NCBI RefSeq assembly: GCF_000321225.1
Contig: NW_004450664.1
Span: 1,624,275-1,688,274, forward strand
Length of the DNA: 64,000 nt
Source: Odobenus rosmarus divergens
Taxonomy: Eukaryota; Chordata; Mammalia; Carnivora; Odobenidae
Direction: 5' to 3'
The translations under genes and the position numbers were made by a program. This document shows positions 55,415 through 64,000 of the stretch, one piece after another; the first letter of the stretch is position 1, and each line of letters begins with the position of its first letter. The notes beneath the pieces are model-generated. The model searched no databases. It saw only the letters and a program-made list of their open reading frames with translations, and was not told the DNA's origin.

Positions 55415-55785
55415 TTTTTAAAGATTTATTTTGGTGCGCCTGGGTGGCTCAGGCGGTTAAACATCTGCCTTCAGCTCGGGTCATGATCCCAGGGGCCCCC
55501 TGCTCAGCGGGGAGCCTGCTTCTCCCTTTCTCTCTCCCTCTGCCTCTCCCCCTGCTCGTGCTCACTCTCTCTCTCTCAAATAAATAAATAAAAGCTTAAA
55601 AGAGAGCGAGAACAAGTAAGAGAGTGCAAGAGTGGGGGGAGGGGCAGAAGGAGAGAGAGAATCTCAAGCATACGCCCCGCTGAGCACAGGGCCCACCGCA
55701 GGGCTTGATCCCAGGACCCTGAGATCATGACCTGAGCCGAAACCAAGAGTCAGACGCTCAACTGACTGAGCCCCCCAGGCGCCCC
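55415..55785 (-). mobile_element. CAN-SINE split by an oppositely oriented SINE
   Basis: The tail (CTTTTTAAAGATTTATTTTG) is at 55415-55432 and the body (GGGCTTGATCCCAGGACC ... GAGCCCCCCAGGCGCCCC) at 55605-55785. The gap between is filled by a + strand SINE. Confidence 0.85.
55433..55600 (+). mobile_element. CAN-SINE inside another CAN-SINE
   Basis: GGTGCGCCTGGGTGGCTCAG to AAATAAATAAATAAAAGC; part of the body after ATGATCCCAGGG is deleted. The two SINEs in opposite orientation could pair as a hairpin. Confidence 0.88.
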
Positions 55786-56319
55786 CTCAAACTTCCATTT
55801 TAACTTTAGTTAGATTTGGTTGGCAAGAAGAAAGATCAGATCTGTAACCTGAGATATTTTTGTAAGCTAGCAAGAGGATTTACTCAGCCTATATAGAGGT
55901 GGTTTTACTCCTAAGAGATCAGGTCAAAGTTACTGGGTTAATTATAACAAGTTGGCAAGTGAATTCAATTATCTATGGCAAACATTGTCCATAACTTTAA
56001 GAGAATAAGCAGGGCTTTCTGTAACAAACATATTCTAACATCCGACTTCCTATAGCAGACATTTAAGGGTCTCTAGAGTTAATCTTGATTTAAGGTTACA
56101 GGTGAGCAATGAAGACAAGTTCTCTGAAGACAGAGGCTGCGTGTGGTAGTGACCAGACACACGACATATTCCATTTGACCTTAAAGGAGACTTTGTTCCC
56201 TTGGGGGAAGTTGATTCTGTCCCGCTGCCTCACACGTTGCAGTGTCATGAATGAGCCCTGTGCAAGGGGCAAACAGCGTAATGCAGAATCACATTTTCCT
56301 CAGTGGTTTTCCCTAGCAT
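55786..56319. other. Intergenic sequence, nothing recognised
   Basis: AT-rich; no exon or named repeat recognised. Confidence 0.45.
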
Positions 56320-57003
56320 GAGAACGAGTAAACAAGGAACCAACGAAACTCAAATTAAGCAGAAGAAAGAGGACAATAAAGAACAGAAATCAATGAACTG
56401 GACGGCAGATAAACAACAGAAAAAAATCAATGACACCAAAAGTTGGTTCTTGGAGAAGATCAACCAATCTGACAAATCTCTAGCAAGACTGGGTGGGAAC
56501 TGAGGAGCTGAGGCCGTGAGTACCAACATTAGGAGCAAGTCCGAAATGGCCAACAGTTTCAGTACACATTAAAGGGATAAGAGAATATTATGAATAATTT
56601 ATGCCAAAATATTCTACAACTTAGATAAAACAAGCAAATCCCTTGAAAGACAACCAGTCAAACCCATGCAGGGAGGAACAGATATGCTTAGTGTTCCTAC
56701 ATCTATGAGAAAAATGAATTTATAATGAAAAACCTTTTCATAAAGAGAACTACAGCTTTACTGGTGAATTCTACCAAAATTTAAGGAAGACATAATATCA
56801 ATTCTATGCAAACTTCCAGAAAACTAAAGAGGAGAGAATACTCTCCAATTCGTTCCCTAAGGCCAGCGTTACATTGATACCTGCACCAGAAAAAAGACAG
56901 TACAAGAAGATAAAACCACAGATCACTATCCACCCTGAACTTAGAGGCACATATTCTTAACAAACTTTTAGCAATTTGAATCTAAAAATATATATAAATA
57001 TAG

Positions 57004-57127
57004 GAGGGTCTGGATGGCTCAGTGGGTTAGGTGTTCAACTCTTGATCTCAGCTCAGGTCTTAATCTCAGGGTTGTGAGTTTCGGCCCGGAGTTGGGCTCC
57101 ATGCTGGCCCTGGAGCCTACTTAAAAG
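57004..57127 (+). mobile_element. Old CAN-SINE within the L1 fragment
   Basis: GGGTCTGGATGGCTCAGTGG, CAACTCTTGATCTCAGCTCA, GGGCTCCATGCTGGCCCTGG: an older subfamily without the CT-rich end. Confidence 0.8.
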
Positions 57128-57141
57128 AATACATACAAATT

Positions 57142-57335
57142 GGAGCACCTAGGTGGCTCGGTTGGTTAAGTGTCCAGCTCTTGGTTTTTGCTCAGGTCAT
57201 GATCTTGTGAGCTGCGGGATTGAGCCCTGCAACGGTCTCTGTACTCAGCAGGGAGTCTGCTCGAAGATTCTATCCCTCTGCCCCTCCCTCCACTCTCTCT
57301 CTCAAATAAATAAGTAAATCTTTACAAAAATATGC
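57142..57335 (+). mobile_element. CAN-SINE within the L1 fragment
   Basis: GGAGCACCTAGGTGGCTCGG to CTCAAATAAATAAGTAAATC, directly after the previous SINE. Confidence 0.88.
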
Positions 57336-57870
57336 ACATATATATGTATATAATGTGTATGTGTGTGTGTACGTGTGTGTGTATAAATGCATCATGGCCA
57401 AGAAGGATTTATCCCAGGAATGTGAGGTTGATTTGACATTCAAAAATTGGCATAATCCACCGTGTTAACAAATTACAAAAGAAAAACCATACGATGATCT
57501 CAACAAATGCAGACAGAGCATCTGACAAAATCCAGTGTCTGTTTCTGACAAGAACTTCCAGTGAGTGAGTATTAATAAAAGTACTTTCACAACCCGATCA
57601 AGAGAATGTCTAAACTATCTACAGCTGATGTTCTGCTTAATGGTGAGAGAAACTTCATGCCAACACACTTGAATATATATACATGAAACATAATGAGTTC
57701 CTAGAAGGAATGACAACTCAGCAAAACTGACAAAAGGATACACAGAACACAATGCATCACCTACTATTAAAGCAGTGAAAGTTAATATTAGAACTTCCCA
57801 GCAAAGACAGCCCCAGACCCAGATGGCAGCACTATTGAATTCTATGAAACATTTAGTGAAGAAATGACTC

Positions 57871-58284
57871 CAGTCTACACTCTCGATTTCCGTGAATTAG
57901 CGGTCTTTTCATTAAACTCTACAGTCACGCCCTTTGAATGTACCATTCGTTTCCTTCTGGGGCCCTATAGACATGCTCTATCTTGAGACAACTCGTAAAA
58001 CCAGAAATATACAGTCTTTGGGAATGTATTGAGTGCATCTCTATTTTATGAATCACAACAGCATCACATTTCCCCCCAAACTGGGTGCACAGTCAGTACT
58101 AGTTATTCAGTGTTCAACCAGTGCTTGGTTAGTACAGATTTGTGGGTGCCTTGTAATTATTCTCCACGCTCTCAGCAAGGACCCACAGCCCTGAGCTTGG
58201 AACCCCTGTCACAGATCATTGGAAATCGGGGCCATCAGTCACCATTGCCTTGAAAATCACCTGTGACTTAAGTTACAGACCCCA
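57871..58284. other. Intergenic sequence, nothing recognised
   Basis: No exon or named repeat recognised. Confidence 0.45.
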
Positions 58285-58410
58285 ACCTGGCTGGTTAACA
58301 GAATCACCCGAACCTTCAAAAATGCTGATTCCTAGGTTCCACCCAAGACCTGCTGCGTTTCACCCCCAGTGGCTCTGATGATCATCCGTGTTTGAGATCA
58401 ACGATTTCAG
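58285..58410 (+). repeat. MER5-like hAT fossil
   Basis: AACAGAATCACCCGAACCTT, AAATGCTGATTCCTAGGTTC and CCGTGTTTGAGATCAACG match the MER5 order. Confidence 0.65.
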
Positions 58411-59735
58411 TAACTGAGAGCCCCTATAGGGACTGGGAAGTTTGATTCATAGAAGTCTGGCTCTTGGAAATAAAGGTCAGCAATGAGAGTGAACAATTCA
58501 CTTTCGGTAAATTCAACGTAGCTTCCCTACTGTCAGGGCTCACAGTACCTCCTGTGCTTCCTCCCTTCCTGGACACGTGGAAGATGTTTACCGGCCCCAC
58601 GGCCGTGACTGACTCCCGCCACTGGTCTGGGAGGAGAAGGGGCGTGTGTCACTTGGGGGAGCAGGTAAAAGCTGCTGGTTCTCCACGTGCTCGTCCCGCT
58701 CTGCAGCGACCCTGACGTCACCCCCTGGGCCACGCCGGGCATGAGTAGGCCATCCATTGGGGACAGCCGCCTGCAGACTCCAGACCCGCAGCACAAAGTA
58801 AACCTCATCGAGAGAGTTTGAAACTGATTGTAATTCCAGCAAAATCTAGCTCCTCTGATTTACGATGGTTGAGATATTGCTCAGCTATTGAAGATTATGA
58901 TTCTAAAACTACATAGCATCCTGGGAAGATGCTCAGGAAGGGGAATTGGGGTGCTTAAACTTGCCTCACCCACCAGGAGTTTGCTTGACCTTGACCTAAA
59001 TCCTACCCCCAACAGAGTATTCATAGCGTTCTTCTTCGGAGACTATGAAGGTCAAGGAAGTGGGATTGCTGGAGAACTTCCTGGAGGGAGCCCCCTGAGA
59101 GGCACTGATGGTGTGTGCACCTGGTGGGGGGCGTGGAGATGGCCACCCTGTCCCCCTTCCGGGAGGGGACCTGCTGCCCCCGATGCTGGGAGGCTGGCCA
59201 GGACTGGTCCTGGTGGCAGAGTGGCCCCAGCTGCAAGGGCTCACCCTGGCTTCCGGGGAGCGGGCCAGTGACAGCGGAGCGGTGCGTGCTGGGGGTCCGG
59301 CCCTCTGAGCTCTCAAGGGCTTCCAGAGGGGTTGCGATGAAAGGCTTCCTGACGAAGAGAAGCCACTCAGGAAAGAAAACGTCAAAGTCTTTTGCCACAA
59401 AGGCCCTGGAAACTGCTGAGACGGCATTCGGGTAGGGCTTCTTCCCGCGGCGCACTCACATCGGGCTGTATATTTTCCTGGCCGCACTGCCCCTGACAAG
59501 ATGAAGTGCGTTCCTGACACACAGAATTTTCCAATAAAGATTTCATTGTCTTGTTCCCCCGTGAGAAGTGATAAGTGAACTTGATATCTCTCTGTTCAAC
59601 CTTCATCAATAAAAAATTTTTCTGGTTGGGTTATCCCTGTTGATTCTTAATGAAGTGGCGTTTTATGAGGTGCCATTGAGTTCTAAACTTCGGAAAGAGT
59701 CAGGGATCTATGGCCTGGCAGAGTGGATGCATTAA
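58411..59735. other. Intergenic sequence, nothing recognised
   Basis: GC-rich 58560-59450 gives chance open frames on both strands; no gene supported. Confidence 0.45.
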
Positions 59736-59739
59736 ACAT

Positions 59740-59960
59740 TGAAATGTATATTAATGGCTGTGTGCATACATAACACGGCGAAATAAATACACGGTTATCG
59801 GGGATTTAATACACCTCATCCAGAAAAGGATATGTCACGCATTAAAACATAATTACTGGCTGGAAATAGAAGTAGATCACCTGCTAAACCAGATTCATCA
59901 AGCTGACTCACATATTTCACCCACTGAACCAGATAGAGTACCTATTGAGCCTGACATATC
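59740..59960. other. Candidate conserved non-coding element
   Basis: Repeat-free AT-rich run with GTATATTAATGGCTGTGTGC, CGCATTAAAACATAATTACT and AAATAGAAGTAGATCACC. Inference only. Confidence 0.28.
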
Positions 59961-61574
59961 ACCACCTCACCCAGACACACAGCAACTGATTTAGATCCAT
60001 AGCACTAATATCCTAAATCGGTGACCACCTCTTGACTGAAATACACTGTCAGTGAAAAATGTCTTTGTGACGGAGCACACTGACTGAAAATTACATCCAC
60101 CGTACGGTCTGGTAAACTCAGCCGGGGCTGCCCCCGGAACAGGCTGTAGCTGCGTGTGGGCCTGCTCCCTGGGGCCCTGGAAGGGGGGAGGCTGCTCATG
60201 CTAGTGGGGGGCAGCTCCCCATCTGTGAGTCAGTCGGCGGTGGAGGCCAGCACAAGCCGAGAAGCCCTCCCGGCGTAGAGGTCTCTGGGGACAGAGGAGG
60301 AGGAGGGTGCGGGGGCTTCCCTTGCTGGCTGCAAAGCGTGGGGGCAGGAGGCTGGTTGCCGTGGGGGAGCCAGTCTGATTGTATTTTCGCTATAAATTCA
60401 GCTTATGTTACCCCTTTCTCTAATCTCCAAACACCATTTTGTGTGGGGGTGTTTGTGGGGGTGGGGAGTGGAAAACCCTTTCTAGGAGTTTCTTGGAGTT
60501 TCTCTTTAAAGATCTTGCTTCTCCCAGAGCACCTGGTATTCACCTTCAGCAAGTTTAACTCCCAGAGGGACGTGTGTGTGTGCTTCTGTTGGTGAGTTTG
60601 TGTGTGTAAGAGTTGGTGTGTGAGCATGTGTGCGTGTGTGCATACACCAGGCGGGATCTGCTCCAGGCTGGAGGTCTGTGCACACTGCCGAACGTGGCCA
60701 TTTGCTGAGGACGATGGAGGCAAGAGATGGAGGGAGGTGTAGAGAGCAGCTGGCCCGGCTTCTTTGTGTTTCTGGAGGGTCGGGCTCTCCTGATTCTCAG
60801 GCCACTGGAGGGGCCTCATCTCCCCAGGGTATGAGCTGAGTCTGCAGGAACACGTAGCAGCACGTCTGGTCAGCAGCAGCTGGTGACCAAACATGATGCG
60901 GAGCACGATTCCTGGACTGTGTGACGACTGCCTTCGGTTTTGTAAGAAACCACTCAATGGTCACGTTTCGCGTCCCCACCTCTGATCACTCAATTCACAA
61001 ACTGTGTAATTGACTAAACCTTGGAATTTCCTATGTATTTCCATTCTGGAAATACCACTCTCTCATTTCAGTCTGAATTTTGCTGCTAGAGACCCATATT
61101 GATTTTAAACCAGAATCTCTTTGTCTGTTTCCTTACCTGCACAAAGGACCTAAGGTGGGTGAATTCCTAAAGTCTGACCGAAATGACTCAAAGTGAGAAA
61201 AAACAGTAAGTACGGCAGAGTCTTGGCAGTCATAGGGGTGATGGGGGTCTGCAGGCTGGCCCTGCCTTCTACTGTCCCGGAGCTTTTCGATTTCTTCCCA
61301 TATTTCTCTTCTGAAACTAGGGGGTCTCTGAAAGCTCCCTGTGACTTATTCTGAAGCCCACAGGGGCTCCCCGGCAGCAGCCTGAGGAGGCCCAGGTTGG
61401 AAGAGGGAGCAGAGCAGGTGCACCAACACACATGTGCTGCTGGTGCGTTGGGGTCTTCCAAGGGCCCCTTCGGTAATTCAGTGCTCACAAAGGGCATGAG
61501 GGGACGTCACGAAGGGGACGGGGCAGCCCGCCTGCAACACGCAGGAAGGGGCTCAGGCAGAAGAGGCTTGTTAA
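59961..61574. other. Intergenic sequence with a degenerate TG-rich run
   Basis: TG-rich tract near 60570-60645 is an eroded microsatellite. No exon or named repeat recognised. Confidence 0.5.
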
Positions 61575-61650
61575 GAATTCACCTTCCCGGGTCCCATCTC
61601 TAGAGGCTCCGATTCAGCAGGCCCAGGATGGGTCCCAGCAATCTGTGTTT
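61575..61650 (+). repeat. MER5-like hAT fossil
   Basis: GAGGCTCCGATTCAGCAGGC and CCCAGCAATCTGTGTTTTTA match the middle of MER5. Confidence 0.55.
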
Positions 61651-61654
61651 TTAA

Positions 61655-61980
61655 TAAGCACTTGCTGTGTACTGAATTGTGTTCTTCCCAAATTCATGTG
61701 TTGACTAGAATTTGCCCCCATGTGGTGACTATTTGGAGATAGGGCTTTTATAGAAGCAATTAAGGATAAATCAGATAAAAAAAGGTGGTGCCCTGATCTG
61801 ACAGGATTAGTGGGCTTATGAGAAGAGACAGGAGCTCGCTGGCTCTCCATCCCCCATGAGGACAGAGCGAGGGGGTGGATGTCTGAAAACCAGGAGGACA
61901 GCTCTCCCTAGAAACCAAACTAGCCAGCTCCTTGATCTTGGACTTCCAGCTTCCAGAACTGTGGGAAAGCCAATTGCTGA
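61655..61980 (+). repeat. MaLR-type LTR fossil
   Basis: CTGTGTACTGAATTGTGTTC, TCCCAAATTCATGTGTTGAC, ATTTGGAGATAGGGC, GGGCTTATGAGAAGAGACAG and TTGGACTTCCAGCTTCCAGA follow an MLT1/MST-like LTR. Its 3' end is cut where the L1 begins. Confidence 0.75.
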
Positions 61981-62015
61981 TTTTTTTTTAAAAAACTGGC
62001 TTGAGAGAGACTAGG

Positions 62016-62027
62016 AAAGATGGTGGA
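62016..62027 (+). promoter_or_regulatory. Degenerate YY1-like site at the L1 5' end
   Basis: AAAGATGGTGGA lies within the first ~30 bases of the element, where L1 5' UTRs carry a YY1 site (AAGATGGCGG-like) that sets the start. The CG is now TG, consistent with methylation decay. Confidence 0.45.
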
Positions 62028-62917
62028 GAAGTAGGGGACCCTAATCCAACTGGTCCCCGGAATTGAGCTGGATATCTACCAGACCACTCTGAGCACCCAC
62101 GAAACCAGCCTGAGATGTAAGAAGATCTGGATCTCTACAAACAGAGTATTGCAGGTGGTTGGTTTCAAGGTACGAAGCGGGGAGCCGTGATTCCGCAGGC
62201 AGGTACCGGAGGATAAAGGGCAGCGGGAGGGAGCCTGGCCGTGGGGATCCTACACCGCCGGTGAGCGACAGCCTCCTGCGCTAGGGACGGGGCACAGACT
62301 CGCAGACCAGTAGCGGTGGCGAAAGGACTTTAGGGCAGCCCCCGGGGGTGGAAACCCGGAGCGGCAGGGTCGCGTGTGTGAACTGGGGGTGGCTGGCGGT
62401 TTTAGAAGCACAAAGGGCAGAGACATGCCCCGACCTGGAGGCAGGACTGGGGGCGCTGCGGAGGGGCTCACAACCCAGGACGCCACAGGTTATAGCAGCA
62501 CGGACAGAAACGGAGACAGTGTGGCCTGGAGAGCTCACTGAAGAACAGACTGCGGTCTCTCTGCTCTGAGGCAAAGGGTTGGAAACGGTCTCTTCTGCTC
62601 TGATTTGCGGAAGAGACGCGGAAAGCCGCAAGAGAAAGCTGCAAGAGAACAAAAGCCCCCAAAACTGATTCCCACTGAGCCCAACCCCCGCCACGGGGGG
62701 GGGGGCAGGGCAACTCTGCCCAAACAGGGTTGCCTGAGCAACAGCACAGCAGGCCCCTCCCCCAGAAGACAGGCTGGGAAAACAAGAGGCCAGCAACCCT
62801 AAGGTCCCTAGAAAACAGGTGCGTCTTGCTTGGGTTCTGGTCAATAATTTGGACTCTATACATTCCCTCAAACAGAATGACTGTTTGAGGGAATGAAATG
62901 AATGACCCATCAACAGA

Positions 62918-63826
62918 ATGACTAGGAGGAGGAGCCCCCAAAATAGAAAAAACTCAGAGATTATGACTTATGCTGCAGATTTACAAATGGACACAGATAT
63001 AACCAAGATGTCGGAGATGGAATTCAGGCTAGCAATTGTGAAGACAATGGCTAGAATGGAGAAATCAATTAATGGCAACATAGAGTCTCCAAGGGCAGAA
63101 ATGAAAGCTGAATTGGCAGAACTTAAAAATGCTATCAGTGACATCCAATCCAATCTAGATAATCTAACAGCTAGGGTAAGTGAGGCAGAAGAATGAATAA
63201 GCGACCTGGAAGACAATATAATAGATAAAAAGGGGGAAAAGAGGAGGCCAGGGAAAAACAACTCAGAATCCATGAAAATAGAATCAGAGAAATAAGGGAC
63301 ACCATGAAGCGTTCCAATGTCAGAATAATTGGAATCCTGGAGGGAGTGGAGAGAGAGGACTAGAAGATGTATTTGAGCAAATCGTAGCTGAGAACTTCCC
63401 TAATCTGGGGAATGAAACATTCACGTCCTAGAGGCAGAGAGGACCCCTCCCAAGATCAAGGAAAACAGGCCAACACCCCGGCATGTAATAGTAAAACTTG
63501 CAAATCTTAGAACCAAGGAAACCATCTTAAGGGCAGTTAGGGGGAAGAGATTCCTTACGTACAGAGGGAGGAACATCAAAATAATGTCAGACCTATCCAC
63601 AGAGACCTGGCAAGCCAGAAAGGCCTGGCAAGACATATTCAGGGCACTAAATGAGAAGAACATGCAGCCAAGAATACTTTATCCAGCAAGGATTTCATTT
63701 AGAATGGATGGAGAGATGCAGAGCTTCCACGACCAGCAGAAACTGAAAGAATATGTGACCACTAAGCCTGCCCTGCAAGAAATATTAAGGGGGGGTTCTG
63801 TAAAAAGAGAAAGACACCAAGAGTGA
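62918..63826 (+). pseudogene. L1 ORF1 (ORF1p), broken
   Basis: ORF1p is the L1 trimeric RNA-binding chaperone: a coiled coil, an RRM and a C-terminal domain. The first 92 codons are open and contain a coiled-coil-like part (about residues 30-90, EMKAELAELKNAISDIQSNL). A TGA ends it at 63194-63196. A frameshift near 63236, a TAG in the RRM part near 63361 and further frame changes follow, before the C-terminal domain reopens from about 63480 (LANLRTKETILRAVRGK, then EKNMQPRILYPARISF) to the stop at 63826. The start and end share a frame and the total length, about 303 codons, is normal. Confidence 0.9.
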
Positions 63827-63881
63827 TATACAACAGAAATTTACAGGGACAGTCTATAAAAACAACGTCTTCACAGGCAAC

Positions 63882-64000
63882 ATGATGACAATTAATTCAT
63901 ATCTTTCAATAATCACTCTCAACGTGAATGGCCTAAATGCTCCCATAAAGCAGCACAGGGTTGCAGATTGGATAAAAAGATAGGACCCATCCATATGCTG
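63882..64000 (+). pseudogene. L1 ORF2 start, endonuclease domain, premature stop
   Basis: ORF2p is the L1 endonuclease/reverse transcriptase. Two adjacent ATGs (63882, 63885) open a frame reading ITLNVNGLNAPIKQHRVADW, the start of the apurinic-like endonuclease with its conserved Asn (in LNVNG). It meets TAG at 63981-63983, codon 34, where a Gln codon (CAG) is expected, one transition away. The domain runs off the window. Confidence 0.9.

Larger units (their letters stand above)
56320..57870 (+). mobile_element. Old L1 ORF2 fragment, sense, rearranged
   Basis: AAAAGTTGGTTCTTGGAGAA, GGTGAATTCTACCAAAATTT, GGATTTATCCCAGGAATGTG and CAGCTGATGTTCTGCTTAAT follow L1 ORF2 RT order. Near 57795-57860 sequence equivalent to the earlier GTGAATTCTACC part reappears (GCAGCACTATTGAATTCTAT), so a second fragment or rearrangement is joined there. 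Two SINEs and a TG/TA-rich run (57340-57385) interrupt it. Confidence 0.78.
62000..64000 (+). mobile_element. 5' end of a full-length-type carnivore L1 (runs off window)
   Basis: About 0.9 kb of GC-rich 5' UTR, ORF1 remnant at 62918-63826, a 55-base inter-ORF spacer and the start of ORF2 at 63882. The order and spacing are those of an L1 whose 5' end is intact, unlike the 5'-truncated copies elsewhere in the window. Stops and frameshifts in both ORFs make it inactive. The 3' end is outside the window. Confidence 0.93.

Overview
This window is vertebrate nuclear DNA from a carnivoran. Its short repeats are tRNA-Lys-derived CAN-SINEs: a GGGCGCCTGGGTGGCTCAG head, a CT-rich 3' part and an (AAATAAATA)n AATCTT tail. 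The SINE subfamilies (for example CTCGGCGGGAAGCCTGC) look like those of bears, seals or mustelids rather than dog, so an arctoid caniform is the best guess; the species is not resolved. Two assembly gaps are present (860 N at 19151-20010 and 178 N at 52232-52409).

The only host protein-coding gene I can support is the 3' end of ACTR3B (Arp3-beta, an actin-related subunit of the Arp2/3 complex) on the + strand. Its last three coding exons lie at 21696-21821, 22783-22866 and 23415-23510, with clean AG/GT borders and phase 0. A 3' UTR follows, with polyadenylation signals at 23892 and possibly at 24074 and 24289. Everything to the left is most likely ACTR3B intron. No earlier exon could be recognised; the next one is either in the first gap or beyond position 1. 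Everything right of about 24.3 kb looks intergenic.

1-4308 holds the 5' half of a decayed class I (gammaretrovirus-like) endogenous retrovirus on the - strand, antisense to ACTR3B. It has a 5' LTR with TATA box and polyadenylation signal, a primer-binding site matching tRNA-Glu (HERV-E-like), gag (MA with PPPY, CA, one zinc knuckle) and pol (protease, RT with YVDD). It is broken by frameshifts, stops, a CAN-SINE in the CA region and lost zinc ligands. Env and the 3' LTR lie off the left edge.

The rest is repeats and unremarkable non-coding DNA. There are about twenty CAN-SINEs, many with clear target-site duplications (TSDs), several nested or stacked in one target. There are carnivore L1 fragments, mostly antisense, and the 5' end of a full-length-type but broken L1 at 62000-64000. 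Older MIR, L2, MaLR LTR and hAT (MER20/MER5-like) fossils are also present. Three structures stand out: a 32-base minisatellite at 16142-16803 carrying about 16 YY1-like GCCATYTTG cores; a ~240-base inverted repeat (31653-31890 / 32443-32682) beside a CpG-dense patch; and a ~41-base minisatellite at 41808-42795 that leaves all three - strand frames open. I found no novel protein-coding system.
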